Assembly: GCF_000266945.1 (NCBI RefSeq)
Contig: NC_018025.1
Span: 5,336,001 to 5,400,000, forward strand
Length of the DNA stretch: 64,000 nucleotides
From: Desulfomonile tiedjei DSM 6799
GTDB lineage: Bacteria > Desulfobacterota > Desulfomonilia > Desulfomonilales > Desulfomonilaceae
Reading direction: 5' to 3'
Both the position numbers and the translations under genes were made by a program. Positions 45,716 through 55,043 of the stretch are shown here, one piece after another. The notes under the pieces are model-generated. The model searched no databases, was not told the origin of the DNA, and worked only from the letters and a program-made list of their open reading frames with translations. Each line of letters opens with the position of its first letter. Position 1 is the stretch's first letter.

Positions 45716-45829
45716 CTTGACCGGCCGAGCGGCTCGAAATCGACACCCACAGGTATGCATTCAGTTATTCGTGGGGAAAATTCCCCTTGCCCCTTACCCC
45801 CTTTATGAAACAATCTTGTGAACTTACTT

Positions 45830-46840
45830 CTATGTATCAGCGTCCGGCTTGACGAGTTCACCTGATCGCGAAATGGAAAGTGCCACGAGGTCCAGCGCCT
45901 GCATTGCCCACAACGCACGTTCTCCGTGGACAACAGGACATGAGGAACACTGCACGGCATTGAAAAAATCCTCTAACTCGCTCCGAAGCGGCTCGAGACG
46001 AGGCACTGAAATCTCTTCAGATCGTATGTCCCCCATGAGGCAAATACCCGACTCCATAGCAGGAAGCCGATCCGCTACATGCATGTGTAGTGTGTTGGCA
46101 ATGGTATCGGCCACAAGGTACCGCCTGGGGGTAGTGACAGTTATGGTCCGCACTTTTTTCGGAGAACATTTTCCTGTCCAGAATGCTGCGGTGGCTCCAT
46201 TACGAAACAGCATTCTCGCATTCGCCACATCGGTTTTGTCGGAAAAAACCGGTCTACCCGATGCGGTAATACTCTCAATGGGTGAATCTGCAATTTCAAG
46301 AGCCAAGTCAACATCGTGAATCATGAGATCGAAGAGCACGTCTGCATCGATGCAACGAGTCCCGTCAAAGGGAGCAAGTCTGCGACAATCGATGGAGATT
46401 ATTTCTTCGCGTGCTTCGGCCAGTGTGCTCATCATTGCGATGACAGCCGGGTTGTATCGTTCCACATGTCCGACCATGAGAATGACGTCGGCTTTTCGGG
46501 CGATTTCGACGAGCTGCGATGCTGAAGCCGCATCATGGGCCAATGGTTTTTCCATCAAGACGTGCAGCCCGTGTTCCAGGCACACGGTTCCAAGCTCAAG
46601 ATGGGTAACGGTGGGAGCAGCAATGCATACCGCGTCACTCTCTTTGAGAAGGTCGTTCAGATCGGTAAAACAGACGCATCCGTGGCGTGAGCTTATTTCC
46701 GCAGCTCTTGCAGGATCGGGATCGTAAATTCCGGCCAATGTAATTCTGGATGTCTGGGAAACGATTCTCGCATGATGTTGCCCCATGGTGCCCACGCCGA
46801 TGACGCCGATTCTCAGATTGGCCCGGTTTTTGTCAGTCAT
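45830..46840 (-). CDS. Gfo/Idh/MocA family oxidoreductase
   Basis: The 336-residue protein (ATG at 46840; a GTG three codons earlier is possible) has a Rossmann domain with IGVIGVGTMGQHHARI at the N-terminus and the EKPLA motif (MEKPLAHD near 95) that carries the catalytic lysine in this family. The C-terminal Gfo/Idh domain shows FDLMIHDVDLALEI near 168. Such NAD(P)-dependent enzymes act on sugars or inositols, and some make UDP-sugar intermediates. No sugar-related neighbour identifies the substrate. Confidence 0.9.
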   Translation of the reverse strand: MTDKNRANLRIGVIGVGTMGQHHARIVSQTSRITLAGIYDPDPARAAEISSRHGCVCFTDLNDLLKESDAVCIAAPTVTHLELGTVCLEHGLHVLMEKPLAHDAASASQLVEIARKADVILMVGHVERYNPAVIAMMSTLAEAREEIISIDCRRLAPFDGTRCIDADVLFDLMIHDVDLALEIADSPIESITASGRPVFSDKTDVANARMLFRNGATAAFWTGKCSPKKVRTITVTTPRRYLVADTIANTLHMHVADRLPAMESGICLMGDIRSEEISVPRLEPLRSELEDFFNAVQCSSCPVVHGERALWAMQALDLVALSISRSGELVKPDADT

Positions 46841-46907
46841 TGATTCCACTCGTCGTTATGGTATGCTCAAGGCGTTCATTGTAGCGAATTTCTGAAACTC
46901 TTCTCAG

Positions 46908-46998
46908 ACCAATTTGCATTCAAAATCCCCCCCATTCCCCCCTTTATAAAGGGGGGGTAGAGGGGATTTTCGTCCAACTTTGAAAGCAAATTGGTATC
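46908..46998. repeat. Repeat family A, copy 4
   Basis: Same organisation as copy 1, with ends ACCAATTTGC and GCAAATTGGT and the G/C-run core. It lies in the 362-base gap between the oxidoreductase and the second binding-protein gene. Confidence 0.85.
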
Positions 46999-47202
46999 GG
47001 TCTGTGGAGCCGAACATACACCTCAGAAAATGTTTCGTCAAAGGATAAGCGTTTACTTTCCATTCGGGTTTTGTTTATATGATGACGCTTTGCGCGGACT
47101 TGCCGTTCGCGACTTGACATACCGCACATAGTGACTTTCGTCAGACCAATCTCCGGCCTGTTCTAAGAAGCCAGAGACAAAACTCTTTTACACGAGGTGA
47201 GC

Positions 47203-48321
47203 ATGGGAAGGATACTGTTTGCGATTATGGCGCTTCTTATCGCTGCAGCTCCAGCAATTGCCGCGGATCCGATTGTTCTGGGCGCGTACTTGTCCATGAC
47301 GGGAAATGTTGCCGCGTACGGAGGAATGGGCTGGGACGGCATTACCATTGCAAAAAAGATGGAGCCTGAAGTCCTGGGACGGCCGGTGGAAGTCAAACTT
47401 GTGGACACCAAGTCCGATAAAGTCGAGTCTGCAAATGCCGTATCCAGGCTCATAGAGAAAGAAAAAGTGGTTGCCATTATCGGAGAAATGATCTCCGGGA
47501 ATACCCTCGCGGGCGCGGATCATGCCGAACGACGGAAAGTGCCCATGGTGAGCCCAACTGCTACGAATCCGCTGGTAACTCAGAATCGCAAGTACATCTT
47601 TCGGGTGTGCTTCATCGATACCGAACAGGGTGATGTTGGAGCCAAGGTAGCTGTCGACCAGTTCAAAGCCAAGACTGCGGCGCTGATCTACGACATTCAG
47701 CAAGACTATTCCGTCGGACTGGCCACCTTCTTTAAGAGAGAGTTCACGAAGGCCGGAGGAAAGATCGTTTCCGAAACGAGATTCAAGAGCGGCGACAGGG
47801 ACTTCACTCCGCAATTGAGTAGCATTCAGGCCTCAAATCCGGACGTTATCTATGCCCCCATTTACTACACGGAAGCAGCGCTTCTCGCGAAGCAGGCCAG
47901 GGAAATGGGACTGAAGGCTCCGATTCTTGCAGGGGATGGAGTTCAAGCTCCAGAATTGATTGAACTGGGAGGACCCGCTGTAGAAGGGATCTATTTCACA
48001 ACGCACTACCATAAGGATATGGTTGACAATCCGCGGGGAAAGAAGTGGCTTGAATTGTTCAAGCAGGAATACGGGAAGGAAGCCGACGCATTCACTGCAA
48101 TGGGCGCTGATGCCTACTTCATTGTGCTCGACGCGATCAAAAGAGCAGGTTCCACCGATCCGCAGAAAATACGTGATGCTCTGGTGGAAACAAAAGATTT
48201 CGAAGGAGTGAGCGGCAAGATTACCATGAAGCCGAACGGCGATCCTATAAAAGCAATGGTGCTCAACAAAGTTCAGGATGGTAAATTTGTCTTCGTGAGA
48301 ACAATACCTCCCCAGCAGTAG
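47203..48321 (+). CDS. Second Liv-family substrate-binding protein
   Basis: The ATG at 47203 follows GAGG at 5 bases; 372 residues. The signal peptide ends at APAIAA. The mature protein has the type I binding fold: DPIVLGAYLSMTGNVAAYGG, KLVDTKSDKVESAN, VAIIGEMISGNT and SPTATNPLVT. It is distinct from the one at 40644. The ligand is unknown. It is followed 79 bases later by a permease gene. Confidence 0.92.
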   Translation: MGRILFAIMALLIAAAPAIAADPIVLGAYLSMTGNVAAYGGMGWDGITIAKKMEPEVLGRPVEVKLVDTKSDKVESANAVSRLIEKEKVVAIIGEMISGNTLAGADHAERRKVPMVSPTATNPLVTQNRKYIFRVCFIDTEQGDVGAKVAVDQFKAKTAALIYDIQQDYSVGLATFFKREFTKAGGKIVSETRFKSGDRDFTPQLSSIQASNPDVIYAPIYYTEAALLAKQAREMGLKAPILAGDGVQAPELIELGGPAVEGIYFTTHYHKDMVDNPRGKKWLELFKQEYGKEADAFTAMGADAYFIVLDAIKRAGSTDPQKIRDALVETKDFEGVSGKITMKPNGDPIKAMVLNKVQDGKFVFVRTIPPQQ

Positions 48322-48399
48322 CACTCATATATCCGCTGATTCTCCGGGGAGCCTGGAATCGCAGCTCTCCCTGGAGATCGGTATTCGACAGGCAATCTC

Positions 48400-49287
48400 G
48401 TGGACGCCGGTTTCTTTGTACAACAAATGGTTTTCGGACTTACGCTGGGGTGCTTTTACGGGCTTCTGGCCATAGGATACACTATGGTGTACGGAGTCCT
48501 CCGCCTCATCAATTTCGCCCATGGCGATTTGCTCATGGTCTCGGCGTATATCGCTTACTTCGGCATCGTGGTTTTCTGCATTCCTTGGCCAGTGGGATTC
48601 GGTATTTCAGTGGTGCTGACAGCTCTTTTGGGTATCCTCATAGATCGTGGCGCTTACAGACCTCTTCGTCGCAGTCCGAAAATAAGCGCATTGATCACTG
48701 CCATAGGAATATCTTTTCTGCTGGAAAACCTCGCGCTCGTAATCATCGGAGGCCGTCCCAAAACCTTTCCCACGCCTTCCTGGTTCGAGGGAGCGATCTC
48801 ATTTGCGGGTCTCTCTATTCCGCGGCTCTCCATCTGGGTGGTGTTGGTGACCGCAGCGCTGCTCATGATGTTGATGTGGATACTCCGGTATACAAGAATC
48901 GGCATGGCCATGAGAGCGCTTTCCAGGGACGTGGAAACCGTTCGGCTCATGGGGGTGGATGCGGACCGGGTGATCGCGTTTACCTTCGCACTGGGATCAG
49001 CCCTTGCGGCAGCCGGCGGGATCATGTGGTGCATGAAATATCCTGCGCTTGAGCCGTTCATGGGTGTCATTCCGGGCCTGAAAGCCTTTGTCGCTGCAGT
49101 CCTGGGAGGCATAGGCAATGTCATGGGGGCAGCTCTGGGAGGTCTGATCCTGGGGCTGGGAGAAATACTCATCGTGGCGATTTGGCCCGACTGGTCAGGT
49201 TACCGGGACGCTACCGCCTTTTCCATACTCATTATTATTCTTCTCACCCGCCCTACCGGCATAATGGGCGAAGATCTTCCTGACTGA
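48400..49287 (+). CDS. livH: Second LivH-type ABC permease, orphan
   Basis: A GTG start gives 295 residues with eight or so hydrophobic segments. LivH motifs include GYTMVYGVLRLINFAHGD near 28-45 and GGIGNVMGAALGG near 252. The usual livM, livG and livF do not follow; the next gene is convergent. It could pair with the livM, livG and livF products of the operon at 43-45 kb, or the rest of its operon has been lost. Confidence 0.92.
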   Translation: MDAGFFVQQMVFGLTLGCFYGLLAIGYTMVYGVLRLINFAHGDLLMVSAYIAYFGIVVFCIPWPVGFGISVVLTALLGILIDRGAYRPLRRSPKISALITAIGISFLLENLALVIIGGRPKTFPTPSWFEGAISFAGLSIPRLSIWVVLVTAALLMMLMWILRYTRIGMAMRALSRDVETVRLMGVDADRVIAFTFALGSALAAAGGIMWCMKYPALEPFMGVIPGLKAFVAAVLGGIGNVMGAALGGLILGLGEILIVAIWPDWSGYRDATAFSILIIILLTRPTGIMGEDLPD

Positions 49288-49291
49288 TCCC

Positions 49292-49492
49292 AATTTGCCA
49301 TTAAGAAATACTGAAGGGACCTTCTTTGTAAAGGATATTTCCCCCCAAACCTTCCAGGAACTTTCTCTTTCGCTGGAATGCAATTTCCTGTAGGGAAATT
49401 GCATTCCAGCGAGTATTAAAAGTTCTTGAAGTGGGGTTCGGGGAGGAACTTCTTGCAAGAAGTTCCTCCCCGATTTCTTTGCTTTTAAGCCA
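49292..49492. repeat. Repeat family C, long copy
   Basis: A middle stem of 18 paired bases (CGCTGGAATGCAATTTCC) with loop TGTA, and a perfect 32-base palindrome at 49440-49471 with half GGGGAGGAACTTCTTG. Confidence 0.83.
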
Positions 49493-51041
49493 CTTTCTCG
49501 TGGGGTGATGAATGTGACATTTCCTTGTCCAGGTCCAGATGAAATCTCACCGGCCCGCGCTGTCCGTTTTGAAATCGTTTGTGCAAAGCGTACTCGGATT
49601 TCGGATCTGACCACGAGGTGAACATCGCGGCATGGCCTTTGGGAAATTCCGTCTTTTCTCCCGGAATGTAATCCAGAGGCGCCAATGCTGAAGGCGGTTC
49701 CACGAGCTTATCGTCTCTGCCGTAACAGATGAGCAGTTTTATGTTCTTCTCCGTGAGAGAATGCAAATTGAGCTTTTGTCCGAACAGCTCAAACGGCAAA
49801 TCTCCCGATCGGGAAATGGGTTTGGAGTAAGAAATCTTACTCAATTCTGTTATCGCCAGCGGTAAATCTGTTCGATCGTATAATAGCCAATGACCGACTG
49901 CAGCCGTGGTCTTCGAAATCAGCTTGATCCCTTTCCGAATCTTCTCTTGAAACGTATCCAAATCCCGATAAAAAGAGACCAGCGGAAACTCGGACTCGAT
50001 ACTCTTCAGCTTATACACCCAGCTCATCACTTGCCCGTCAACGACCTTATTTCCGTTGGGCAACGTCTTCAACGAATAGCCGAGAGTACGGAAATCCCTG
50101 GGAATCTCATTCAGGAAACCCTTGAGGCCCGGGCTCCTGGTCCCATCGGCAGGGGATGCTGCAGTAATCAGAGCATCAACCAATCCGTCCAGCCGACCGG
50201 TTAAAATATCAGCGAGGAATATGAAACCGGCCTGACACACGCCATTCAGGGTCACCGGCTTTCCGTGGCGCTTCACGAGGATGCGAGCGAAATAACGAGT
50301 GTCCAGCGCATCATCCTCGCCAGTCATGGTCTGCACTGCAGGGTTTTCGTCTATATTCTTTATGATTCTCACATATGTCGGGATACCCTGGTTCGCAAAA
50401 CTGTGGACATAGCTCTTTCCTTCTCCCGGCAGAAAAGCAAGGATATTTGGTCCCAGTACGTAAGGGTGAGCGATCATAACCGGTTTCATTGAGGGATCGA
50501 CCTTTACTCCTCGAGCATTAGGTAGCACCTGGTACAGCTCCATACGTTCGGTTTCTGCTACTTTGACATATGCATCACTCTCGAGATGAAAGCCGTATTC
50601 TCTTCTGATATCTTTCACGGCTGCGGGCATGTCGATTACTTCCGTTCTCAGGGCCTGCATCAATTCACTGTAATAGGCGTTCACTGCATTGCCGTTGCCG
50701 TTAATTCCAAGACTCAAAGAAAGATAACGAAATAATTCCTTCGTGTGATAAGCCCACGCTTTTTCCATTACGGCTTCCCACGCAGCCATAGCACGATCTG
50801 TGCTCATTTTCACGAGTGAAGCGTAGCTCGCCGGATTACTCACTCGACCCGAGTTGAGCTTTTCCATTTCTTCTCGAAGAAAATAGCTATATGCAGTTAA
50901 CCACGGATTTACAAAATCGCGGTTGGAATCAAGAACGCCTCTCCAGTATAAAGAGGCTGCATTTATACTGTTCAGAAAAGCCTCCCAATTCCGTATGGTT
51001 AGTTCGAGTGGTTTAAACAACAGACTAGTTAAAGGATACAT
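49485..51041 (-). CDS. PhaC-like alpha/beta hydrolase (polyhydroxyalkanoate synthase-related)
   Basis: A 518-residue protein with no membrane segment. The lipase-box is GVCQAG near 268, with cysteine as nucleophile, which is the PHA synthase form. The other triad members are Asp in CYGRDDKLV near 440 and His in PKGHAAMF near 472. The N-terminal 150 residues are helical, as in class I and II synthases. The length is slightly below class I (about 590). A PHA synthase or a related hydrolase acting on thioesters is likely. A hydroxybutyrate-dehydrogenase-like gene elsewhere in the window is consistent with this but not linked. No phaA or phaB is nearby. Confidence 0.78.
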   Translation of the reverse strand: MYPLTSLLFKPLELTIRNWEAFLNSINAASLYWRGVLDSNRDFVNPWLTAYSYFLREEMEKLNSGRVSNPASYASLVKMSTDRAMAAWEAVMEKAWAYHTKELFRYLSLSLGINGNGNAVNAYYSELMQALRTEVIDMPAAVKDIRREYGFHLESDAYVKVAETERMELYQVLPNARGVKVDPSMKPVMIAHPYVLGPNILAFLPGEGKSYVHSFANQGIPTYVRIIKNIDENPAVQTMTGEDDALDTRYFARILVKRHGKPVTLNGVCQAGFIFLADILTGRLDGLVDALITAASPADGTRSPGLKGFLNEIPRDFRTLGYSLKTLPNGNKVVDGQVMSWVYKLKSIESEFPLVSFYRDLDTFQEKIRKGIKLISKTTAAVGHWLLYDRTDLPLAITELSKISYSKPISRSGDLPFELFGQKLNLHSLTEKNIKLLICYGRDDKLVEPPSALAPLDYIPGEKTEFPKGHAAMFTSWSDPKSEYALHKRFQNGQRGPVRFHLDLDKEMSHSSPHEKVA

Positions 51042-51405
51042 CCTCCGTCTCCATCTCTGGGTGAAAACGCACCAATCCTAACGACTTACGTCGGATCAGC
51101 CCTGCGTTTTCAAATACATCAAGGTTGATTATACGATGTGCATCGAATCCCCGAAAAGGAAGATTAACAGCTCCCTTTCCTGTTTATATTAGACAATTAG
51201 TTCATGTTGGAGTTCGTACGAATACGGCTTCATCATGAACAAACGCAATCAAAATGCATTGAGATCCAAAGAAGAGAATGGCTTACTGAGCGTACGTACG
51301 GTGGAGTGCAGAAATCAAATCGCTTTGTACTCACAAAAATGCTGCTATAGTTGAAATTCGGAACTAAATTGTATCCGGTGCGAACAGACACTACGGGGCA
51401 CACAC
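51042..51405. other. Intergenic region, no supported gene
   Basis: Divergent promoters for the PhaC-like and flavin-reductase genes are expected here. I see no convincing hairpin, repeat or small ORF. Confidence 0.5.
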
Positions 51406-52008
51406 ATGAATCCAAACATACTGGCTATTCACGGCAGTCCAAGAAGACAAGGAAATACTTCGACGTTGCTGAAACGAGCAGTTGAAGGTGCAATGTCCAT
51501 GGGAGCCAATGTTGAAGAAATAACCCTACGCGATCTCAAGATGTCTCCATGTCTTGAGATATACGGGTGTAAAGAACAGGGCAGGTGCGTCATACGGGAC
51601 GATTTTCAGATGGTGTACGATAAGCTCATAAAATGCGACGGCCTGATGCTCGCGTCTCCTATCTTCTTCTACACTGTGTCCGCGCATACCAAAATATTCA
51701 TGGACAGATGCCAGTCTCTCTGGGTGAAGAAATATTGGCTGGCTTCCGAAACAGCAGCAGCACCCAACTTTGAAAACAATCCCAAGAAAGCACTATTTAT
51801 TTCAGTGGGAGCGACTCGCGGGAAAAAGCTCTTCGAAGGTACGCTGCTCACGGTCCGGTACTTTCTGGATACGCTCGACATGCAATTGTGGCGGAGTCTT
51901 CTATATCGTGGGCTCGATGGAGCTGGCGAGGTCCTCGGCTTTCCGGAATATTTGGATGAAGCCTACAATTCCGGAGCAGACCTGTGCCGGGCCTTAAAGC
52001 AGAAGTGA
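51406..52008 (+). CDS. NADPH-dependent FMN reductase / flavodoxin-fold protein
   Basis: 200 residues of the flavodoxin-like fold with the typical opening ILAIHGSPRRQGNTSTLL, the FMN phosphate-binding loop. The segment near 75-110 (CDGLMLASPIFFYTVSAHTKIF) is characteristic. Cysteines near 47-61 (SPCLEIYGCKEQGRC) resemble those of iron-sulfur flavoproteins, whose compact Cys motif binds a 4Fe-4S cluster. Such proteins are common in anaerobes. Transcribed alone; the ribosome binding site is weak. Confidence 0.87.
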   Translation: MNPNILAIHGSPRRQGNTSTLLKRAVEGAMSMGANVEEITLRDLKMSPCLEIYGCKEQGRCVIRDDFQMVYDKLIKCDGLMLASPIFFYTVSAHTKIFMDRCQSLWVKKYWLASETAAAPNFENNPKKALFISVGATRGKKLFEGTLLTVRYFLDTLDMQLWRSLLYRGLDGAGEVLGFPEYLDEAYNSGADLCRALKQK

Positions 52009-52030
52009 ACCTCAGGATTGGAAGAAAACA

Positions 52031-52426
52031 TCATTTCGTCTGAAACACCAGGAGATAAGGAATAGCCGGTTTTCCGTCAGTATCTTTGAAATTCGTGAGT
52101 TTTCCCGTGTTAATCCATACAACGTATGTTTTTCCAGGCTCGAGTTCCACGTCGACAACACAAGTTTTGGGATCGATATAACGTGGTTGTCCGATGATTT
52201 TCGGAAACGAATCAGCCGAAACCTGTCCCCAGGACCAACTTCGATCAAGCATATCCTTGCTGAACGTTACCGAAATCTGCTTAGTCGCTGCTGCATCGAC
52301 ACCAATTTCACCGCACTGAGGACTTGTCTTTACCACTGACGGAGGAAATTCCCGAACAGACTGTCCCTGAGCGAACGAGAAAATAGGTAAAAGAAGGAAA
52401 ACACAGACGAATACAGCCCTCTTCAT
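52031..52426 (-). CDS. Exported protein with a Big_5-like Ig domain
   Basis: The ATG at 52426 follows GAGGAG and gives 131 residues; an upstream in-frame codon at 52462 is unlikely. A signal peptide ends at FAQGQS. The remainder is one bacterial Ig-like (Big_5) domain: VVKTSPQCGEIGVDAA, KQISVTFSKDM and PGKTYVVWI near 105. Such domains occur in surface or periplasmic proteins. No catalytic motif is present. It is followed by the Pro/Cys-rich gene on the same strand. Confidence 0.75.
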   Translation of the reverse strand: MKRAVFVCVFLLLPIFSFAQGQSVREFPPSVVKTSPQCGEIGVDAAATKQISVTFSKDMLDRSWSWGQVSADSFPKIIGQPRYIDPKTCVVDVELEPGKTYVVWINTGKLTNFKDTDGKPAIPYLLVFQTK

Positions 52427-52496
52427 TGAAACGATCTCCTCATCGGATTGAAGCACCCACACAATGGAGCAAGCGCGAATTCCGGTCGATTATAAC

Positions 52497-52847
52497 CTAT
52501 CGGCAAACAGCCGGTCCGCAAGGCGCAGGAGCACACGCGGGCGGCGGGGGACACGGCGCAGGGGGAGTGCACCTATAATCAGCGGCGGTTGGAGCAAACC
52601 AACTGCACACCACTATAGCACACGGCGGCGGTCCGACCATTTTCCTCGGGTAGCATTTCACCGGAGGGGGGCAAGGACCGCAGTGTGGTGGGGGAGGTGG
52701 AGCAGCGCATATAGGCGGCGGAGGAGGCGCATAGGATATGGGGGTGAGCTCGCACGGTCCAAGTGACGTAGAATAAGCGGAACTGTTCAACGGAAAAGCG
52801 AAAATGACCATACCCAAAGCAATAAGCATTACAGCATAACGCCGCAT
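52497..52847 (-). CDS. Exported proline- and cysteine-rich small protein
   Basis: From the ATG at 52847 (GGGAG upstream) 116 residues. A signal peptide (LIALGMVIFAFPL, ending SSA) is followed by a low-complexity chain of PPPP and C-x-P units with about twelve cysteines (CELTP, CAAPPPPPHCGPCPPP). The mature part has almost no hydrophobic core and may be cross-linked through disulfides or bind metal. It is unrelated to any family I know. Confidence 0.6.
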   Translation of the reverse strand: MRRYAVMLIALGMVIFAFPLNSSAYSTSLGPCELTPISYAPPPPPICAAPPPPPHCGPCPPPVKCYPRKMVGPPPCAIVVCSWFAPTAADYRCTPPAPCPPPPACAPAPCGPAVCR

Positions 52848-53087
52848 ATTCAACTCCCGTGACCCGATGGGCCAGGTTTTCTTCCAAAATCTTTAGACAG
52901 ACGAATACCATGACAATACTAAATGACTAGCCTGCGGTCAAGCATTTTCATTATCCGGCAAGCAAATAGTGAGAATATGCTTAAAAGAGTTACGTTAACA
53001 TACTGGTTTAATATGTGATGTTCCGTCATGCATACTGGATAGTTTTTTGCGAATGGATTATATCATCAGCTCAACTATTGGCGCTCG

Positions 53088-53297
53088 TGTGGCAGAGACG
53101 TGCCGGCTGGAGCCCCAACGGGGCGATACAAATGGTAGCCATGGGTGCAACCCATGGAGAGAATTATAGCCAAAACCGAGCAGTGAGGACCCTGGCGGGG
53201 TCGACCACCGTTCAACTTGAACTCAGATGGGCGCAATCGTGGACCCCTTTCAGGGTCCAAGCCTTTATAATGTGGCGCCGCTGCCCCACGGGTTTGC
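53088..53297. repeat. Array of short hairpins, left of the IS1182 element
   Basis: Successive hairpins: AGCCCCAACGGGGC, CCATGGGTGCAACCCATGG, ACCCTGGCGGGGTC, GGACCCCTTTCAGGGTCC, and the half-palindrome CCACGGGTTTGC cut by the insertion. The array continues beyond the element (54979-55030). Confidence 0.75.
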
Positions 53298-54978
53298 GAA
53301 ACTGTCTCAAAACTCCATTTTGGGCTCGCGATTTGCCAAGAGATGTACTAGAAAGGAGAGGAATTCAACAACCACGAGGCTGTCATGGGCAAACAGATCC
53401 GGGCCGATTACGAACAGATCTTGATGTTTCCGCCGTCAGTGGAAGACTGGGTGGCTAAGGATCACCCGGCGCGCTTTATCCGAGATTTCGTGGATTCCTT
53501 GGATCTGTCCGAGTTGGGAATCGAGGTTCCCGACAGCGATACAGGACGTCCTCCGTATGCGCCAGATCTTCTGTTGAAGGTGTGGCTTTTCGGATACTTC
53601 AATCGGATCAGGAGTACCCGTAAGCTTGAGAAGGGTTGCCTTGAGAATATGGGGCTGATTTGGCTGACGGGGATGAATGCTCCGGATCATAATTCCTTAT
53701 GGCGATTCTTCAAGGCGAACAAGAAATCATTGAGGCATCTGTTCAGACAGTCGATTCGTGTTGCTCTGAAGGCCGATCTGATCGGTCTAGCTCTTCATGC
53801 CGTGGACGGGACCAAGATCCAAGCCGTCTCATCCAACGACAAGGCTCGGGGTCGTGAGCACCTGGAGAGGTTTCTGGAAAGTGTTTCGGAGAGATTGGAC
53901 CGCACGATTGCCGATGCGATGACTGAGATAGAGAGAGCCGAGCGGGAAGAGACCGGTGAGTATCGCCTTCCGCAGTCCATGCAAGACGGATTGAAACGGA
54001 AACAGCGGATACAAGAGGCTCTGAAGGAGTTGGATGAATCGGACAAGAAGTCAGTTCACCCTTCGGAACCGGAAGCTCGCTTTATGAAGAATCGCCGGAC
54101 CAAAGACTTGTCGTACAACGCTCAGGCGGTTGCCGACCAAAAGAGCGGCCTTATCGTGGCCGCAGATGTGGTCACGGATGGGGCCGACAACGGGCAATTG
54201 GTCCCCATGCTCGACAAGGTGAAAGAGAATCTGGGCGCTGTGGCAGAGGAAAATGTGGCGGACGGGGGATATTTTTCCTCAGGGCAGATAGGTCTGGCCC
54301 ATGAGCGAGAATACGGCATTCTTATCGGGAAATCGTCAGGGGAAATTGTTTCCGAGAGAGGTGCGGATGAGGATCTCTATCACCGATCCCGGTTCGTCTT
54401 TGATCAGGAGCGTGATTGCTTCATATGCCCTGAAGGGCGCTTGTTGCCTTTTCATCAGCGGAAAATTAACGGCAAGAACCACAATGAGGTTCGCAGGTAT
54501 CACTGCAAGGATTTTCTAACGTGTCCCAATCGCTGGAAATGCTCCAAGAGCAAGAACGGACGCCTCATAGACCTCAGCGTTTACGAGGCGGCCCTAGAAC
54601 GACACCGCAGCAAGAGGGAAAAACCAGAGAACAAAGAGCGCCTGAAGACTCGAAAGAAGATTATCGAGCCACCGTTTGCCTGGATCAAGAGCGCATTAAG
54701 CTTTCGGCGATGGACCGTGGCCGGAATCGACAACGTAAAGGCCCAGTGGGACCTTATTTGCACGACCATAAATCTCAGGAAGCTCTACCACCATTGGGTA
54801 TCCGGCGAGGTGGCATTCACGTAAGCAGCCGGAGGGAGACCATGACCTTATAACGGACAGTACACTCGGATCGAACCTCGCCTGATCTTCACTTGACGGG
54901 ACTGCTTTTTTCCCAGAAGCAGGTCCTCCCGTCCGGCTTGCGTGATTCGCCGCAGTGCGCAGGTTTTGAGACGCTTTC
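53298..54978 (+). mobile_element. IS1182-type insertion sequence, 1681 bp
   Basis: The ends are imperfect inverted repeats GAAACTGTCTCAAAAC and GTTTTGAGACGCTTTC. The flanks carry a 4-bp duplication TTGC. Removing the element restores CCACGGGT-TTGC-ACCCGTGG, a perfect 8-bp stem with a TTGC loop. Confidence 0.85.
53385..54824 (+). CDS. IS1182-family transposase
   Basis: A 479-residue DDE transposase. The first catalytic Asp is in HAVDGTKI near 145, the second in VADGGYFS near 285, and the glutamate in KKIIEPPFAWI near 426. A cysteine cluster (CPEGR, CPNRWKCSK) near 345-385 is usual for the IS1182 family. The gene is full length, and element boundaries show no decay. It starts at ATG 53385. Probably active or recently active. 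Confidence 0.92.
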   Translation: MGKQIRADYEQILMFPPSVEDWVAKDHPARFIRDFVDSLDLSELGIEVPDSDTGRPPYAPDLLLKVWLFGYFNRIRSTRKLEKGCLENMGLIWLTGMNAPDHNSLWRFFKANKKSLRHLFRQSIRVALKADLIGLALHAVDGTKIQAVSSNDKARGREHLERFLESVSERLDRTIADAMTEIERAEREETGEYRLPQSMQDGLKRKQRIQEALKELDESDKKSVHPSEPEARFMKNRRTKDLSYNAQAVADQKSGLIVAADVVTDGADNGQLVPMLDKVKENLGAVAEENVADGGYFSSGQIGLAHEREYGILIGKSSGEIVSERGADEDLYHRSRFVFDQERDCFICPEGRLLPFHQRKINGKNHNEVRRYHCKDFLTCPNRWKCSKSKNGRLIDLSVYEAALERHRSKREKPENKERLKTRKKIIEPPFAWIKSALSFRRWTVAGIDNVKAQWDLICTTINLRKLYHHWVSGEVAFT

Positions 54979-55043
54979 TTGCACCCGTGGCTACACATGG
55001 TTCGTCCCTTCGGGACTTTCGAGCCTTGAGCCGAGTGGCGCCT

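Noticed and set aside
53088-53297. Possible CRISPR array
   Set aside because: The hairpins differ in sequence and spacing; there are no direct repeats with unique spacers and no cas genes.
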